A stretch of 17,764 nt of DNA from Conoideocrella luteorostrata. Taxonomy: Eukaryota; Ascomycota; Sordariomycetes; Hypocreales; Clavicipitaceae. Under the pieces are notes generated by a model. That model ran no database searches. It was not told where the DNA came from and saw only the letters and a program-made list of their open reading frames with translations. A program made the translations under genes and the position numbers. This document shows positions 8,641-17,764 of the stretch, in pieces. Position 1 is the first letter of the stretch. Each line of letters opens with the position of its first letter. The stretch is taken from positions 1-17,764 of the forward strand of contig JASWJB010000548.1 of assembly GCA_032433595.1 (NCBI GenBank). The letters run 5' to 3'.

Positions 8641-9047
8641 ACTTTGATCCCATACAATAGTTATTAGTGTCCCACTGGTCTTGTTATCAGTCGAGGTTTC
8701 CTACTTTGTCTCTGCCCACCCCCGTCAAGCCCGTCCCGTGCAGTCTTTATCAGTCACTGATCACCCGTGCCTTCCTTTTTTGCTTCTTCATACTGAGCCC
8801 TTGCCGCCACGCCGTTCATATCCCAACCACCAACCGCCGACAGAGTCTCTCGTTTTTGCCACATTTATTTAGGTGACAGCATCCACTCATCCAAAATCCC
8901 GGTCGTCTTTCAATCACATTCTCCATCACCCCAACCACCTGGTATGGTTGGACCTAAAAGCACTCACCTTTGTCAACTCAAAAATCCAACAGCAACGGGA
9001 ATTCTCTTCAAACCCAACCAGCCAGCACTACACAGAGGAACGCAACT
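8641..9047 (+). promoter_or_regulatory. Promoter and pyrimidine-rich leader of the BAR gene
   Basis: About 400 bases before the BAR ATG are rich in C and T (for example CTTCCTTTTTTGCTTCTTCAT near 8770-8790 and CTCTCGTTTTTGCC near 8847-8860), the usual look of a filamentous-fungal promoter and 5' leader. No clear TATA box was found. The leader contains an upstream ORF (8944-9051). Confidence 0.45.
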
Positions 9048-9051
9048 ATGA
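8944..9051 (+). other. Upstream ORF overlapping the BAR start codon
   Basis: An ATG at 8944 opens a 35-codon frame whose TGA (9049-9051) overlaps the BAR ATG (9048-9050) as ATGA. If the transcript starts upstream of 8944, ribosomes would finish this peptide exactly at the main start, an arrangement that allows reinitiation or damps translation. The peptide (starts MVGPKSTHLC) resembles nothing I know. The transcription start is unknown, so the uORF may not be transcribed. Confidence 0.4.
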
Positions 9052-10409
9052 CCTTCATCAAGAAGATAGACAGAGCGGTCCAATGGGCTGGGGAGAAGAT
9101 GGGATCGGAAGCTAAAACCACACATTCGGAGGAGTTTCAGCGGTTACAAGCTGAAATGTCTCTTCGTCAAGAAGGTGAGTCTCTACCTGTGAATAATCCA
9201 GTCCACAACACGAAGAGGCGGCTAATAGCATCTCTTGTAGGCGTTGAGAATCTTCAGAAAGCGATTTCAGTATATTCTAAATGGATGTCCCGCCGATGTG
9301 ACACATTCGAGGACAAGAGTCGTTGCCCTCCGTCTGCGCTCCTCGGTCGTACCATGGCCGCTCATGGAAACGATTTCGAAGCGGACTCGGAATTTGGTAC
9401 CTGCCTGGCCTCGATTGGCCGTGCGAACGAGCGAATTGCGAACCTTCATACGAACTTTGCGGATGATGTCAATGCTAACTGGCTCCACCACTTGGACCGA
9501 AATGTCACGATGATGAAGGAGTATCAGGTATGGAAATTGTCGCATCCCTGCAGAATACAAACATGACATGCTGACACATGGAACACTTAGGCGTCTTGTA
9601 AGAAGCTGGAAAGTCGACGTCTCGCCTACGATGCCAGTGTTGCCAAGATGCACAAGGCTAAGCGAGATGATTTCCGAGTCGAGGAAGAAATGCGTGTCAG
9701 CAAAACAAAGTTCGACGACTCCAGTGAAGATGTCATGCGACGTATGCAAGATATACAGGACGCCGAGGCAGACTCGATCGCTGCACTAAATGCCTTTTTA
9801 GAAGCCCAGCTGAACTACCATGATCGAGCGGCAGAAGAACTCCGTCGTGTTCGTCAAACCTTGGCTCATGGTGATCGTCCAGAATCTCCATCCATTGATG
9901 AACTTCGAGTCTCCAGAACTCGGTCCAACACCTCAAAGTCATGGCAGGAGTCAAGACAGGGAAACCTAGAGCGCTTGAGCCCGACGGCAGAAATACCCCC
10001 TCTTCGTCGTTTGGCAAGTTCTCATGCCGCACCTCCCCCTCGCCTACCCGCACCATCCCAATCACCTCGCCAGATGCTTGTGCGAGCATCAACATATGGA
10101 GCCAAAACCCCGCTTGCTTCCACAGGAACTAGAGTCCCATCGTTGGGTAGGGCCACGACTGATACTGGAGGCTATGCGAACCAAACAGATGACGTGTTTA
10201 GAGATGATGAATCGACTGGAAGCGGCGATGGTAGTGTTGGTTGGGGAAATCGTAGTGCAAGTTCCGCCACCAGCTACGACAGCCTGTCTCGTGTTTCAAG
10301 CGGCCACGAGCTCAAGAAAGCGCCTCCACCGCCACCACCCGTGAACAGAGCAAAGAAACCACCACCGCCACCAGTCCCGGCTCGACGGGGGGCTCATTTG
10401 GGACATTAA
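9048..10409 (+). CDS. BAR-domain membrane-curvature protein with proline-rich C-terminus (3 exons)
   Basis: The model is exon 1 9048-9174, intron 9175-9240 (66 nt, GTGAGT...TTGTAG), exon 2 9241-9527, intron 9528-9590 (63 nt, GTATGG...ACTTAG), exon 3 9591-10409, giving 410 aa. Residues 1-24 (beginning MTFIKKIDRAVQWAGEKM) suit an N-terminal amphipathic helix. Residues about 25-260 are long charged helices of the BAR dimerisation domain, with the conserved stretches VYSKWMSRR (53-61), LGRTMAAHG (77-85) and KKLESRRLAYD near 142-152. BAR dimers bind and bend membranes in endocytosis and at cortical actin sites. The remainder is low-complexity, and the last 31 residues hold two proline runs (APPPPPPVN, KKPPPPPVPAR) with a PxxPxR-type SH3 ligand. 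There is no SH3 domain of its own, unlike amphiphysin/Rvs167, so it probably recruits SH3 or profilin-type partners. Intron 1 is a multiple of three without a stop, so retaining it would insert 22 residues. The frame upstream of 9048 has no ATG. Confidence 0.92.
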
Positions 10410-10810
10410 AGATTCTGTTGCGCAGGTCGCAATGAAATCATTGTAGGAAACGGAATATTGTGGCTTGGGCGAGGGCATTCGAAAGTTGGCATCAATATGA
10501 ACAATTGTGAATGGCTACCGTGGTCTTACGAGAAAACGAAACTTTCTTTCATAGATATCAATTCAATTTTACATGAATTGGACAAATGCTATTTGATTTT
10601 AATATATTAACATGATCCTGAGTTGCCGAATTCTTGTTCGTAGCTTCAGACAGCCGGCGTTCACGTTTTCGTGAGTGAAGGTGACGCGAAGTTCACACCA
10701 GATCACGTGGTCGCGGCTGCCTTGTAATCCTCTTCCGCGCTTCGCACAACTGTCTGCAGGGACGGAATTTACTCTGCATCTCTCTGGTTGCACTCGCACA
10801 CTCTCACATA
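10410..10810 (+). promoter_or_regulatory. BAR-Ccl1 intergenic region with a CACGTG (E-box) element
   Basis: The left part (to about 10612) is an AT-rich 3' flank of the BAR gene. The right part is the cyclin H promoter. It contains GATCACGTGGT with the palindrome CACGTG at 10704-10709, about 100 bases before the ATG, a site type bound by Cbf1-like bHLH proteins and frequent before housekeeping genes. No TATA box is evident and no ATG precedes the start within the last 190 bases. Confidence 0.4.
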
Positions 10811-11941
10811 ATGGCCACCGAAGATGATAGGTATAGAGAATCGAGCCAGTTTCGCCTCTGGTCCTTTTCGCCAGCTAGCTTGTTGGAGCTTCGACAAAAG
10901 ACGAATTCGTTGGCGAAACAACAGATCACTCCGCGTATAAATCCTGTACCGGATTTTCTTACGTCTGACGAAGAAGCCCAACTTGTTAAATTCTTCACAA
11001 TCGAGCTTATTCGCGCTGCCCAATTTTGCGAGTTACCCACCGAAATACGATCAACAGCAGCTGTGTTCCTACGCCGATTCTACTTAACCAACTCCGTGAT
11101 GACTTATCCACCGACCGAGCTTTTGAAAACATCGCTTTTTTTTGGATGTAAAGCTGAAGGGTTTTATATACGCTTAGCTAAATTGGCTGAAAAATTCCCC
11201 AACACCACAAGCGAGCAAATTCTTGCTGGTGAATTCTTGCTCTGCCAGGGCATCAGGTTTGCTTTTGACGTGCGACATCCATTTAGAGCTTTAGAAGGAG
11301 CTATACTAGAACTTAGAAACCGAATTCCGGACGAAGAAACAAGAGTCAACAAAGCACACGCTCAAGCTAGAGACATTCTGAAGTTTAGTGCTTTGGTAAC
11401 AGATGTGTATTTCCATTTTACACCAAGCCAAATCATGATGGCTGCAATATTGATGGTAGACTCAGGACTCGTGGATATTTTATTTCCCCGGCCGGCAGAG
11501 AATGGGAAACCTAGTAGCAATGGAGCCACTGCTGTTCATAACGAACTTTACGAAAAGATGATGACGACTATAGAGAGTTGTCGAGCTATGCTAGAGGATG
11601 AGCCACCTGAAAGAATGACAGACTATTGGGGTACGGTAAGTTGAAACCAAAAAAAAATATCACCAGGCCAATTCACATTTGGGCATGTAGCTAATGCTAT
11701 CCAGCCCGAGATTGTGAAATCCATGAAACCCCTGCGAAAGAAGTTGCAGAAATGCCGAGACCCTGATAGGGCTAACCTGGTGGAATTGCAGCGAGCACGT
11801 CGCGAACAAGCAGTTACAAAAGCGAAGAAACCAGATCTCCCGAATGATGTGGCTGTTTTCGGAGAGAACGACCCTAGAGACCCGAAGCGCCGAAAAGTTG
11901 ACAATGGAGATGATGTTTTTGGTCCGGCGTTGGGACAATAG
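10811..11941 (+). CDS. CCL1: Cyclin H / Ccl1, regulatory subunit of the TFIIH kinase module (2 exons)
   Basis: The model is exon 1 10811-11635, intron 11636-11704 (69 nt, GTAAGT...TATCCAG with CTAAT before the acceptor), exon 2 11705-11941, giving 353 aa. The start MATEDDRYRESSQFRLWSFS matches the conserved N-terminus of fungal cyclin H (E-D-x-Y-R...S-x-Q-x-R-x-W). The first cyclin fold spans about residues 55-160, with FLRRFYLTNSVMTYPP (86-101), LFFGCKAEGFY (109-119) and GIRFAFDVRHPFRALEG (147-163). A second fold follows (about 180-265, TDVYFHFTPSQIMMAAIL). Exon 2 carries the family tail: KLQKCRDPDRANL, a basic patch PKRRKV, and DDVFGPALG at the end. Ccl1 partners Kin28/CDK7, which phosphorylates the RNA polymerase II C-terminal domain within TFIIH, in the nucleus. 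Without the intron the frame ends two codons after the donor and loses the tail. Third positions look more AT-rich than in the GH30 gene. Confidence 0.93.
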
Positions 11942-13321
11942 ACACGGGTTCGCAAGTGCTTCATTTATTGCAGCATATCCTGGAAACCATGTGGTGAAAG
12001 TCTTGAAGCTCTATTTGACACCTGAAACTTGCGGCAAATTTAGCGATCAAGCGATCTTTCTGTCAATATCTCAAGGGCGCATTTTCGAACTGAATGTTCT
12101 TCCTGCTACTCCAAGGATCGGATACCGCCAAGGGCAACAAGAGACTGGATTGCGATGAAATCAACAAATACGAGCCAAGCTCGGCCATTCTCAGGGTAGG
12201 CATCCAGCGCCGCGATGCTCGTGCTCCTGCGAATTGATGCTATGCAAGACCATTCTCTTCGACGAATTTTCAACCAATATGTCCAGTGGCCGTCACGATG
12301 CTACATTCTTCGAGAGCTTCACCGTAGCTGACTGAGACCAGTCAAAGTATGATTGAGCCGCTTGCATCTCCAGTACCGCTGAAAAGACTCCTCTCTCCGA
12401 TTCACTAGCATCCTTACAACATTTCTGGTCCCTTTGAACGAAGCACTATCTGACCACAGGCCAGAATTTGGAGATCTGACCAGAAAAAAAGATCTCTTTC
12501 GTGTGCTCACACAAAGACGTCGGTCTAGTCACCCTGAACCACAAATAGGGTTCTCTCTTGTACCTGTAACCATGATTGAGGACTTCTTGTTGGGTGATAC
12601 AGTGTTGGGTGCATGATACTTTTCGTATCTACTTCCCGGAACCTCCATTACGATCTTTAAGACAACCACGGAAACAAACGAAAGTCCTTGCTTTGAGAGT
12701 CAATAGCGCGACGGTTCTGAATTTTGTGCTTACCTGTGGGCTTGGCTCTCTCTATTTGTAAATTCCTAACCATAGTCTTTGCTGAACTTATCGTCTAGTA
12801 CATACTAGCCGTGGTATTGGGTATGGCCTCCACCGGTCGGTAGTGGTGCTGTGAACAACTGGCTGAGACCTCACTTTCGATTTAAAACATCTGCCGGCGG
12901 TGTGTCTTGATGCAGCCGGGGATAGCTACCAACGCCACTGAGTTCTACATCCGTAATTGAATGTGTTTCACCGAATTTAAGACCTGTGCGTAAAACGCAA
13001 CATCTTTTGTTAATACATACGAACTGCCAAATCTATAGTTACCCAGGAAGTAAAGAGTTCTTGCCACTGTAGAACCAGGTGCAGATCGTATCCACTGCTA
13101 CAATATACTACTATAGAGAAACAATCAACGCTCGCAGCCATCTTCTGCTCCCTCTAGATGTTCAGATCCTGGTTGAATGAAGATTTGCCCTGCATGGTTG
13201 ACCGTTCTTACTGATTTCAACAATTGCCTTCACGGGACGCCTGCAACGAGTCTTTGCAGTTTGGTACGACTCGGAGAGAATTGACAATCTTCCCTAGTTG
13301 AAGTGAAAGGCTTCTTTTCTA
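11942..13321. other. Intergenic stretch of 1.4 kb without recognisable genes
   Basis: No frame on either strand has both an ATG and a recognisable protein pattern. Short open stretches (for example + strand 12434-12616, ending with DFLLGDTVLGA) cannot be assigned. The two flanking genes converge, so both ends should hold 3' UTRs. No tRNA, repeat array or transposon end was seen. Confidence 0.5.
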
Positions 13322-14622
13322 TTATATACCACCCATTGGGAGGCGTTCCCAGTTTAAGCCCTTTTCGTTTCTCGCCAACACATCTTGACGCCTTTCCGAA
13401 TATTGACGAATAGACGTCGGAACCTTGGTCCCATCAGGATGGCTCGTACGGTCCGCCAGACGTTCTGGCTTGGGCCTTTTGGGCCAACTAATGAATTCAG
13501 GCTGGTTGCTCTTATCAATTTTATAATCCTCTCGGGTAATCCTTTGCGACTTCCAAAATTGCACGGCCAGTCGAAATTGCGTAATCGAATTGTCCAGTGT
13601 CACATCCTCATGCTGTATCCACTCGCCTGGGAGGTCGTTTGCGTTTCGCCACACCGGTGGCAGGTCCTCGTTGGGTTGGTCTTCGTAAGGTAGTTCTCGA
13701 AAATTGAAATCACGAGTGATGATCTCGTAAAGTGTCAACTCGACCCCGTTGACATCGTTTCTTTCCTGAATGTATATCTCGCCTTCTTCTGGTAAAGGGC
13801 CATGAATGCGGGCTGCAAGATTGAAGTCAAACAGCTTAATGCAGTCTAGTCTTTCATCCACGGCAAGGTTTTGAGGGGCGATATATTGATGTGAGATACC
13901 ATATTTAAGGTTAAGGTCATCTGCGACATTCATGAGCTGTTGGAGCCAATGGAATTTGAACATGCGTGACTTGTTGTCTTTTAAGGTTCCCCCAGACACA
14001 AAATAACTGGTAAATCCAACTACTAGAGTCTTCGATTCATCAGTGACAACACTATCGAACCGAGCAATGTTTGGATGAGGGGGGAGACGCATCCAAACGT
14101 TCATTTCATTCCAATTCCCGGCGGCGAATGGGAGAAGGAAGTAGTATTTGAAGACGACCTGTGGTATTATTAGCAGCTAGTCAAACTATTCCCGGTTGAC
14201 TCACTTACCACTCTAGTTGCTACCTCCTTCCAGGTGGGAGAAATATATTCCACAACATCAACCGCTGGAGCAACTCTCTTCTGCTCAACCAGCCAGTTTC
14301 TGCGCACAATCTCTACCCCTTTTGGCAAATCTGACTCTTTGAGGGGCGGGTAGTGCACAAAGCAAGTTCGGTCATGCTTTGCTTCTGTGTAATTTGATAG
14401 GATTTTTCCGGTCCCAGATAAATGAACTCCATAGACACTGTGAGGAATGTTGTGTGTCTGCAGTCTGAGTAACCTGATAGCCCGATCTTCGTTCTCTTGT
14501 TCGCCGTCCATTGTCACCGAAATGACCCGTCTTTGGTCCCAATCAACAACATGCTATGTGCTGCGTCCATCGACTTGGATTTCTCCACTCAAGGCGAGGA
14601 ATCGTTTGCTAGGTGGGATCAT
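13322..14622 (-). pseudogene. Fungal protein-kinase-like gene, broken by an in-frame TAG and lacking the catalytic Asp (2 exons)
   Basis: On the minus strand, exon 1 is 14622-14209, the intron 14208-14159 (50 nt, GTAAGT...CCACAG with GCTAATAAT inside) and exon 2 14158-13322. The frame starts MIPPSKRFLALSGE at 14622, meets TAG at 14556-14554 (codon 23), then continues at once with family-like sequence (HVVDWDQRRVISVTMDGEQE), so the stop looks like a recent single-base change. Across the intron, VVFKYYF...NWNEMNVWMRLPPHPNIARFD and KLFDFNLAARI match a large fungal family of divergent kinases. The catalytic loop reads HQYIAPQN: the Asp of HRD/HQD is Tyr (codon 13885-13883), while the Asn remains. 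The DFG position is DFN. A shorter product could start at the in-frame ATG at 14511 (379 aa), but it would lack the N-terminus and would still be expected to be inactive. It is either a young pseudogene or a retained pseudokinase. C/T-rich DNA upstream fits its promoter. Confidence 0.8.
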
Positions 14623-14730
14623 GGGACAGGCGGTATGCTCAGCTAATCGGCCTTGGGTGCGGCGTTATGAAAGTGGCAGTATCAAATGAGGGTGAGAAGC
14701 AATGGTCGTAGAGAAACTTGTGTCGTGCAT

Positions 14731-14780
14731 GAGAGCGAGGTGTGGGGGCGGAGGAGAGGGGGAAGATGGGAGAGACGATG
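14731..14780 (-). promoter_or_regulatory. Pyrimidine-rich promoter tract of the kinase-like gene
   Basis: This run is almost all purine on the plus strand, so C/T-rich on the minus strand, 110-160 bases before the kinase-like start at 14622. Such CT tracts often precede transcription starts in filamentous fungi, which supports 14622 as the original start. Confidence 0.35.
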
Positions 14781-14939
14781 ACCTGACAACATTGAACATT
14801 GAACTGGAGGTTGCCGCCTTCCATGTCTGCGCACTGCCGAGGATGTGTTACCCGACCTACAAATAAGTTTTCAGACCAAGTATTGCCTTCAAGGAAGTCT
14901 TATTGTTGCCTCTTCTTTGAGAAGACACAGCCAAGCAGG

Positions 14940-15354
14940 ATGGCTGCAGGTGCATCGCGTGTGCAGCTTCCTCCTGACATCGTCGAGAGCTCTGACTTCT
15001 CTGATTGACTTCCTGAAAATAGAGAGCTCAACTTCGGCGATTGAACAACAGAACCAAGGTATACTTTACTACATCATCTGACTGGAGCAAACATGCCGAA
15101 TTCATCACCTATCTAGCGGGCATCATCAATCTTCAGCACCTCACCAATCGACAGAGTTAAATTCAGCAGCATCAGGATCGCCAAACCTCACACTGCAATA
15201 GCCTGACTTGGCTCGATTTGTGCCAAGCCAGGCCACAGTTCGAGCAAGAAAAGGAAGCTGCAATGACGGACACTCTTTAGATGAAGCCATGGACGTCGCT
15301 ACCCTAGAAAACCGAAGCAATGCAGTGGTTACATTTCTGAAAGATGACTTCTGA
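14940..15354 (+). pseudogene. Probable relic of an unidentified gene (frameshifts and stops)
   Basis: From an ATG in good context at 14940 the frame reads MAAGASRVQLPPDIVESSDF and stops at 15006-15008. The next frame is open across the same spot and reads IDFLKIESSTSAIEQQNQ up to a convincing intron, 15059-15116 (58 nt, GTATAC...CTGACT...ATCTAG). After splicing it goes on as AGIINLQHLTNRQS and stops. A further frame gives SLDEAMDVATLENRSNAVV and ends at 15352-15354. The pieces are compositionally protein-like and suggest a small helical protein, but in three frames. I do not recognise the family. The kinase-like gene is upstream in the opposite orientation, so this was probably a divergent neighbour. 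A wrong base call is an alternative explanation for the first frameshift. Confidence 0.35.
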
Positions 15355-16038
15355 TTGCGTGTTCCTCGCGTATTGGGAAATTTTTAGTTTTAAGATCGAA
15401 AAGGCAAATTACGGCTTTTCTCTCCGATCGGACCCATAGAGGGTCTATATCTCAATGTTACATCAGCATCACTGCCCATTGTACATCCGGCTTGGGTCGT
15501 TTAGTTACTTCGCATGTATTGGCGGCCGACTACAAAGATTTCTCCACGAATTGACAGATCGAGTTCCACAGCATTGTCAGCTGCGGCGTCACCAAATCAC
15601 ACCCCAACGTCATCGGTTTGGTTTGACTAAAAAGAACGGCTGGCCACAGTTTAGCCTCAAGATTTACGAAAGGGGATTTTCGGCCCCGGCGTTCGGCTCG
15701 TGTCGTGGCTCGTCCGCTGGGTCCCACGTAAGGGCCGATTGCCGTGCTGACTGCGTTGCAGGGACGGCGCGACGAACCTGAGTTTTGGTCAGCTTTTAGG
15801 CTGAACTAGGGATCAACTTTCGACGGCCAAGAGAAGCCAAGGTCTGGCTTCCTATCCGAGCCTTAGTTGTGAATTATTTCGGGCCTGGCGGTTCGGCAGG
15901 CTCGTCGACGCTGGTACATTAAGGCGACCGGTTTCCCGCATCTGTATTGCAGATCATACCGGCTTGGCTTCTGCTATCCCAGTCGACTGCCGGAAACTAG
16001 CACCAAACCTTTCTTTTCTTTGATATCACCAACTCACG
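15355..16038 (+). promoter_or_regulatory. Upstream region of the GH30 gene
   Basis: No gene is seen in these 680 bases; the frame 15455-15781 has no family-like pattern. A perfect inverted repeat (GAAGCCA 15833-15839, TGGCTTC 15845-15851, 5-base loop) lies about 190 bases before the start. A C/T tract (CCTTTCTTTTCTTTG, about 16007-16022) comes just before it. Variants of GGCTTGGC and GGCCTGGC recur, but no named regulator site can be assigned. Confidence 0.4.
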
Positions 16039-17502
16039 ATGCTGACCGTTTTTCTATCAACGTTATTAGTCTCTCAAGGCGTTTCGGCCGGCACTCTGGA
16101 TCGGCGCGCCAGCGCATCTTCGTGGACCTCCTCCGCTAATGGCCAATATAAGCTGAGCCAGTTTGATGCTCCCGTTTTGGGAGGCAACAACCCCGGTCTC
16201 CAGGATTGGGACTTCAACATTTATGAAAAGTCCAGGCAGAAGCAGACTGTTAAGGGTTTCGGCGCATGTGTGACGGACAGCACCGTCACTGCGTTCAACA
16301 GGCTGCCTTCCAATACTCGGGCTCAGCTCCTCCGGGACTTGATGACGTCTGATGGCATCAACTTCAACTTGATGCGTCATACTATTGCCAGCTCAGACTT
16401 GTCCGGCGACCCTGCCTACTCATACGATGACAACAACAATCAAGATGACCCTAACCTCAACGGCTTCAACCTTGGCGACCGTGGCAATTCCATGGCACAA
16501 CTGCTTGCTGAAATGAGACGTCTACAGGTAGACATGACGCTTCTTGGATCTCCTTGGTCTGCGCCTGGATGGATGAAACTCAACAAGAAAATCATGGGTC
16601 AGCTTGAGCGGAATAACCTCGACCCGGCACACAGACAGCACTATGCAAACTACTTTGTCAAGTATATTCAAGCTTATGAAAAGGCTGGCGCTCACATCGA
16701 TGCCGTAACCCTCCAGAACGAGCCTTTCAACAGCAAGGCACAAATGCCCACCATGTACGTCTACGCTGATGAGTCCGGTCAAATCATTCGTGACAACTTG
16801 GGTCCTGCTATCAAGAACGCCGGCCTGAACACCAAGATTTGGGCCTGGGATCACAACACCGGTGGTGGCCCTGATGATTACTATGGCTATCCCACCACAG
16901 TCTTCAACACCGCGCCGCAGTTCGTCAACACTGCAGCCTGGCACTGTTACGCAGGCAACAACCCGGAAGGCTGGGCGCCGCTGACCAGATTCCACAACTC
17001 ATTCCCCAATTCGGAGCAATACATGACTGAATGCTGGACAGCGACCGGAATCACCGACTGGAAACATAGTTCCAACTTTGCCCTGATGCCCCTTCAGAAC
17101 TGGGCCAACGGTATCATCTCCTGGGCGCTAGGTACCTACACCGGCGGCGGCCCATCTATCTCCGGTAATGACGCGTGCCACCAGTGCACCGGCCTCGTAA
17201 CTGTTGACCCTAACTCAGGTACCTATCAGAAGACCATTGATTATTACATGATGGGACAGTTCTCCAAGTTTATGCCCAAGGGTGGCAAGATTGTGGACGG
17301 AACTGGCAGTTATCTCTTCAGCGAGAATGAGGGTTTGGAGATGGTGGCTTCCATCAACCCAGATGGTACCCGAACAGTTGTCATTCAGAATCGCTACAAT
17401 CACGACGTGTTTGTGAAGGTCAAAGCCGAGGCCGAAGGTCAGCCTTGGACTGCCAAGGTGCCGGGCACTTCTGTCACCACTTGGGTCCTGCCCCAGGCTT
17501 GA
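16039..17502 (+). CDS. Secreted GH30 endo-beta-1,6-glucanase
   Basis: An uninterrupted frame encodes 487 aa. Residues 1-17 are a signal peptide (cleavage expected after VSA). LDRR at 20-23 looks like a Kex2-type site removing a short propeptide. The rest is a GH30 enzyme: KGFGACVTDSTV (72-83), NLMRHTIASSDLS (110-122), LGSPWSAPGWMK (169-180), then the (beta/alpha)8 barrel with the acid/base Glu228 in LQNEPF and the nucleophile Glu331 in MTECW. The C-terminal beta-sandwich ends near TTWVLPQA. Length and motifs fit fungal subfamily GH30_3 endo-beta-1,6-glucanases (Neurospora neg1, Trichoderma BGN16 types), which cut the beta-1,6-glucan of fungal walls. Subfamily placement is from memory of these motifs. 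The other possibility, a glucosylceramidase-type GH30, is less likely for a secreted fungal enzyme. The ATG at 16039 starts the signal peptide directly and follows a CT-rich leader. It pairs functionally with the GH64 enzyme in this window, but they are 10 kb apart. Confidence 0.95.
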   Translation: MLTVFLSTLLVSQGVSAGTLDRRASASSWTSSANGQYKLSQFDAPVLGGNNPGLQDWDFNIYEKSRQKQTVKGFGACVTDSTVTAFNRLPSNTRAQLLRDLMTSDGINFNLMRHTIASSDLSGDPAYSYDDNNNQDDPNLNGFNLGDRGNSMAQLLAEMRRLQVDMTLLGSPWSAPGWMKLNKKIMGQLERNNLDPAHRQHYANYFVKYIQAYEKAGAHIDAVTLQNEPFNSKAQMPTMYVYADESGQIIRDNLGPAIKNAGLNTKIWAWDHNTGGGPDDYYGYPTTVFNTAPQFVNTAAWHCYAGNNPEGWAPLTRFHNSFPNSEQYMTECWTATGITDWKHSSNFALMPLQNWANGIISWALGTYTGGGPSISGNDACHQCTGLVTVDPNSGTYQKTIDYYMMGQFSKFMPKGGKIVDGTGSYLFSENEGLEMVASINPDGTRTVVIQNRYNHDVFVKVKAEAEGQPWTAKVPGTSVTTWVLPQA

Positions 17503-17764
17503 GTCCATTCTTGACATTAGGAAAGACTTATTTTTATAGCCTGTCTGGCGGGTATATACAGTATATTTACATATTTAAACGAAGTGTTATATATCACTGA
17601 ACTCATGACCGCACAATCAACTGCATATCTGATAAATTTAACGAAAACTTATTCATTATATGCTGCCATTTTGCTATCCAGTGTAGTCCGGACGTTGGAA
17701 CTTTGCCATACTTTTGCGGTGTGTTTCCCCATTCTAGGTATTAATCATCCTCAAGCCCAAAAAA
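17503..17764. other. 3' flank of the GH30 gene to the window edge
   Basis: AT-rich sequence after the stop codon with TATA-rich words (near 17552-17576) of the kind that guide polyadenylation in fungi. No further gene begins before the edge. Confidence 0.5.

Noticed and set aside
8297..8641. 114-codon frame upstream of the BAR gene
   Set aside because: It has no ATG at its start, contains GTACGG-type repeats, and shows no protein-like pattern.
9267..9749. 160-codon minus-strand frame
   Set aside because: Antisense shadow of the BAR gene; it spans intron 2 and has no recognisable domain.
12434..12616. Plus-strand open frame containing RPEFGDLTRKKDLF
   Set aside because: Briefly looked protein-like, but it has no ATG at its start, no family match and no supporting splice sites.
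16522..16995. 157-codon minus-strand frame
   Set aside because: Antisense shadow of the GH30 coding region.

Overview
This is nuclear DNA from a filamentous ascomycete. Short spliceosomal introns (50-97 nt, GT...AG, with CTAAT/CTGAC-like branch sites), pyrimidine-rich leaders and well-spaced genes all point to Pezizomycotina. The protein sequences and the 18S variant read most like Sordariomycetes, probably Hypocreales; that placement is from memory and was not searched.

Layout. Positions 1-164 hold the 3' part of an 18S rRNA gene that stops abruptly and carries changes, so it looks like a dispersed rDNA fragment. Next comes a two-exon, membrane-anchored SAM-dependent methyltransferase (734-1913, +). 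A 2.7 kb gene-poor stretch follows, with a strong hairpin (2604-2625), one GTACGG-type repeat and a possible decayed small cysteine-rich protein gene on the minus strand. An intronless secreted GH64 beta-1,3-glucanase lies at 4619-5974 (+). A second gene-poor stretch (5975-8640) holds an AT-rich tract, a (GA)n run, a cluster of CCGTAC/GTACGG motifs and a 26-bp near-palindrome.

The right half has two housekeeping genes: a three-exon BAR-domain protein with a proline-rich tail (9048-10409, +) and the two-exon cyclin H/Ccl1 subunit of TFIIH (10811-11941, +). After about 1.4 kb without a recognisable gene comes a minus-strand fungal kinase-like gene (14622-13322). It has an in-frame TAG at codon 23, and Tyr replaces the catalytic-loop Asp. 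A probable second gene relic (14940-15354, +) follows. The window ends with a secreted GH30 endo-beta-1,6-glucanase (16039-17502, +).

Together: the BAR and cyclin H genes are conserved core functions. The two secreted glucanases attack the two main beta-glucan linkages of fungal walls and fit wall remodelling or mycoparasitism. The rDNA scrap, repeats and broken genes show that the spaces between genes are decaying. I found no operon-like cluster, CRISPR array, intact transposon or tRNA, and no clear evidence of a wholly new system. The best leads are the broken pseudokinase, the two gene relics, the near-palindrome with its motif cluster, and an upstream ORF that ends on the BAR start codon.
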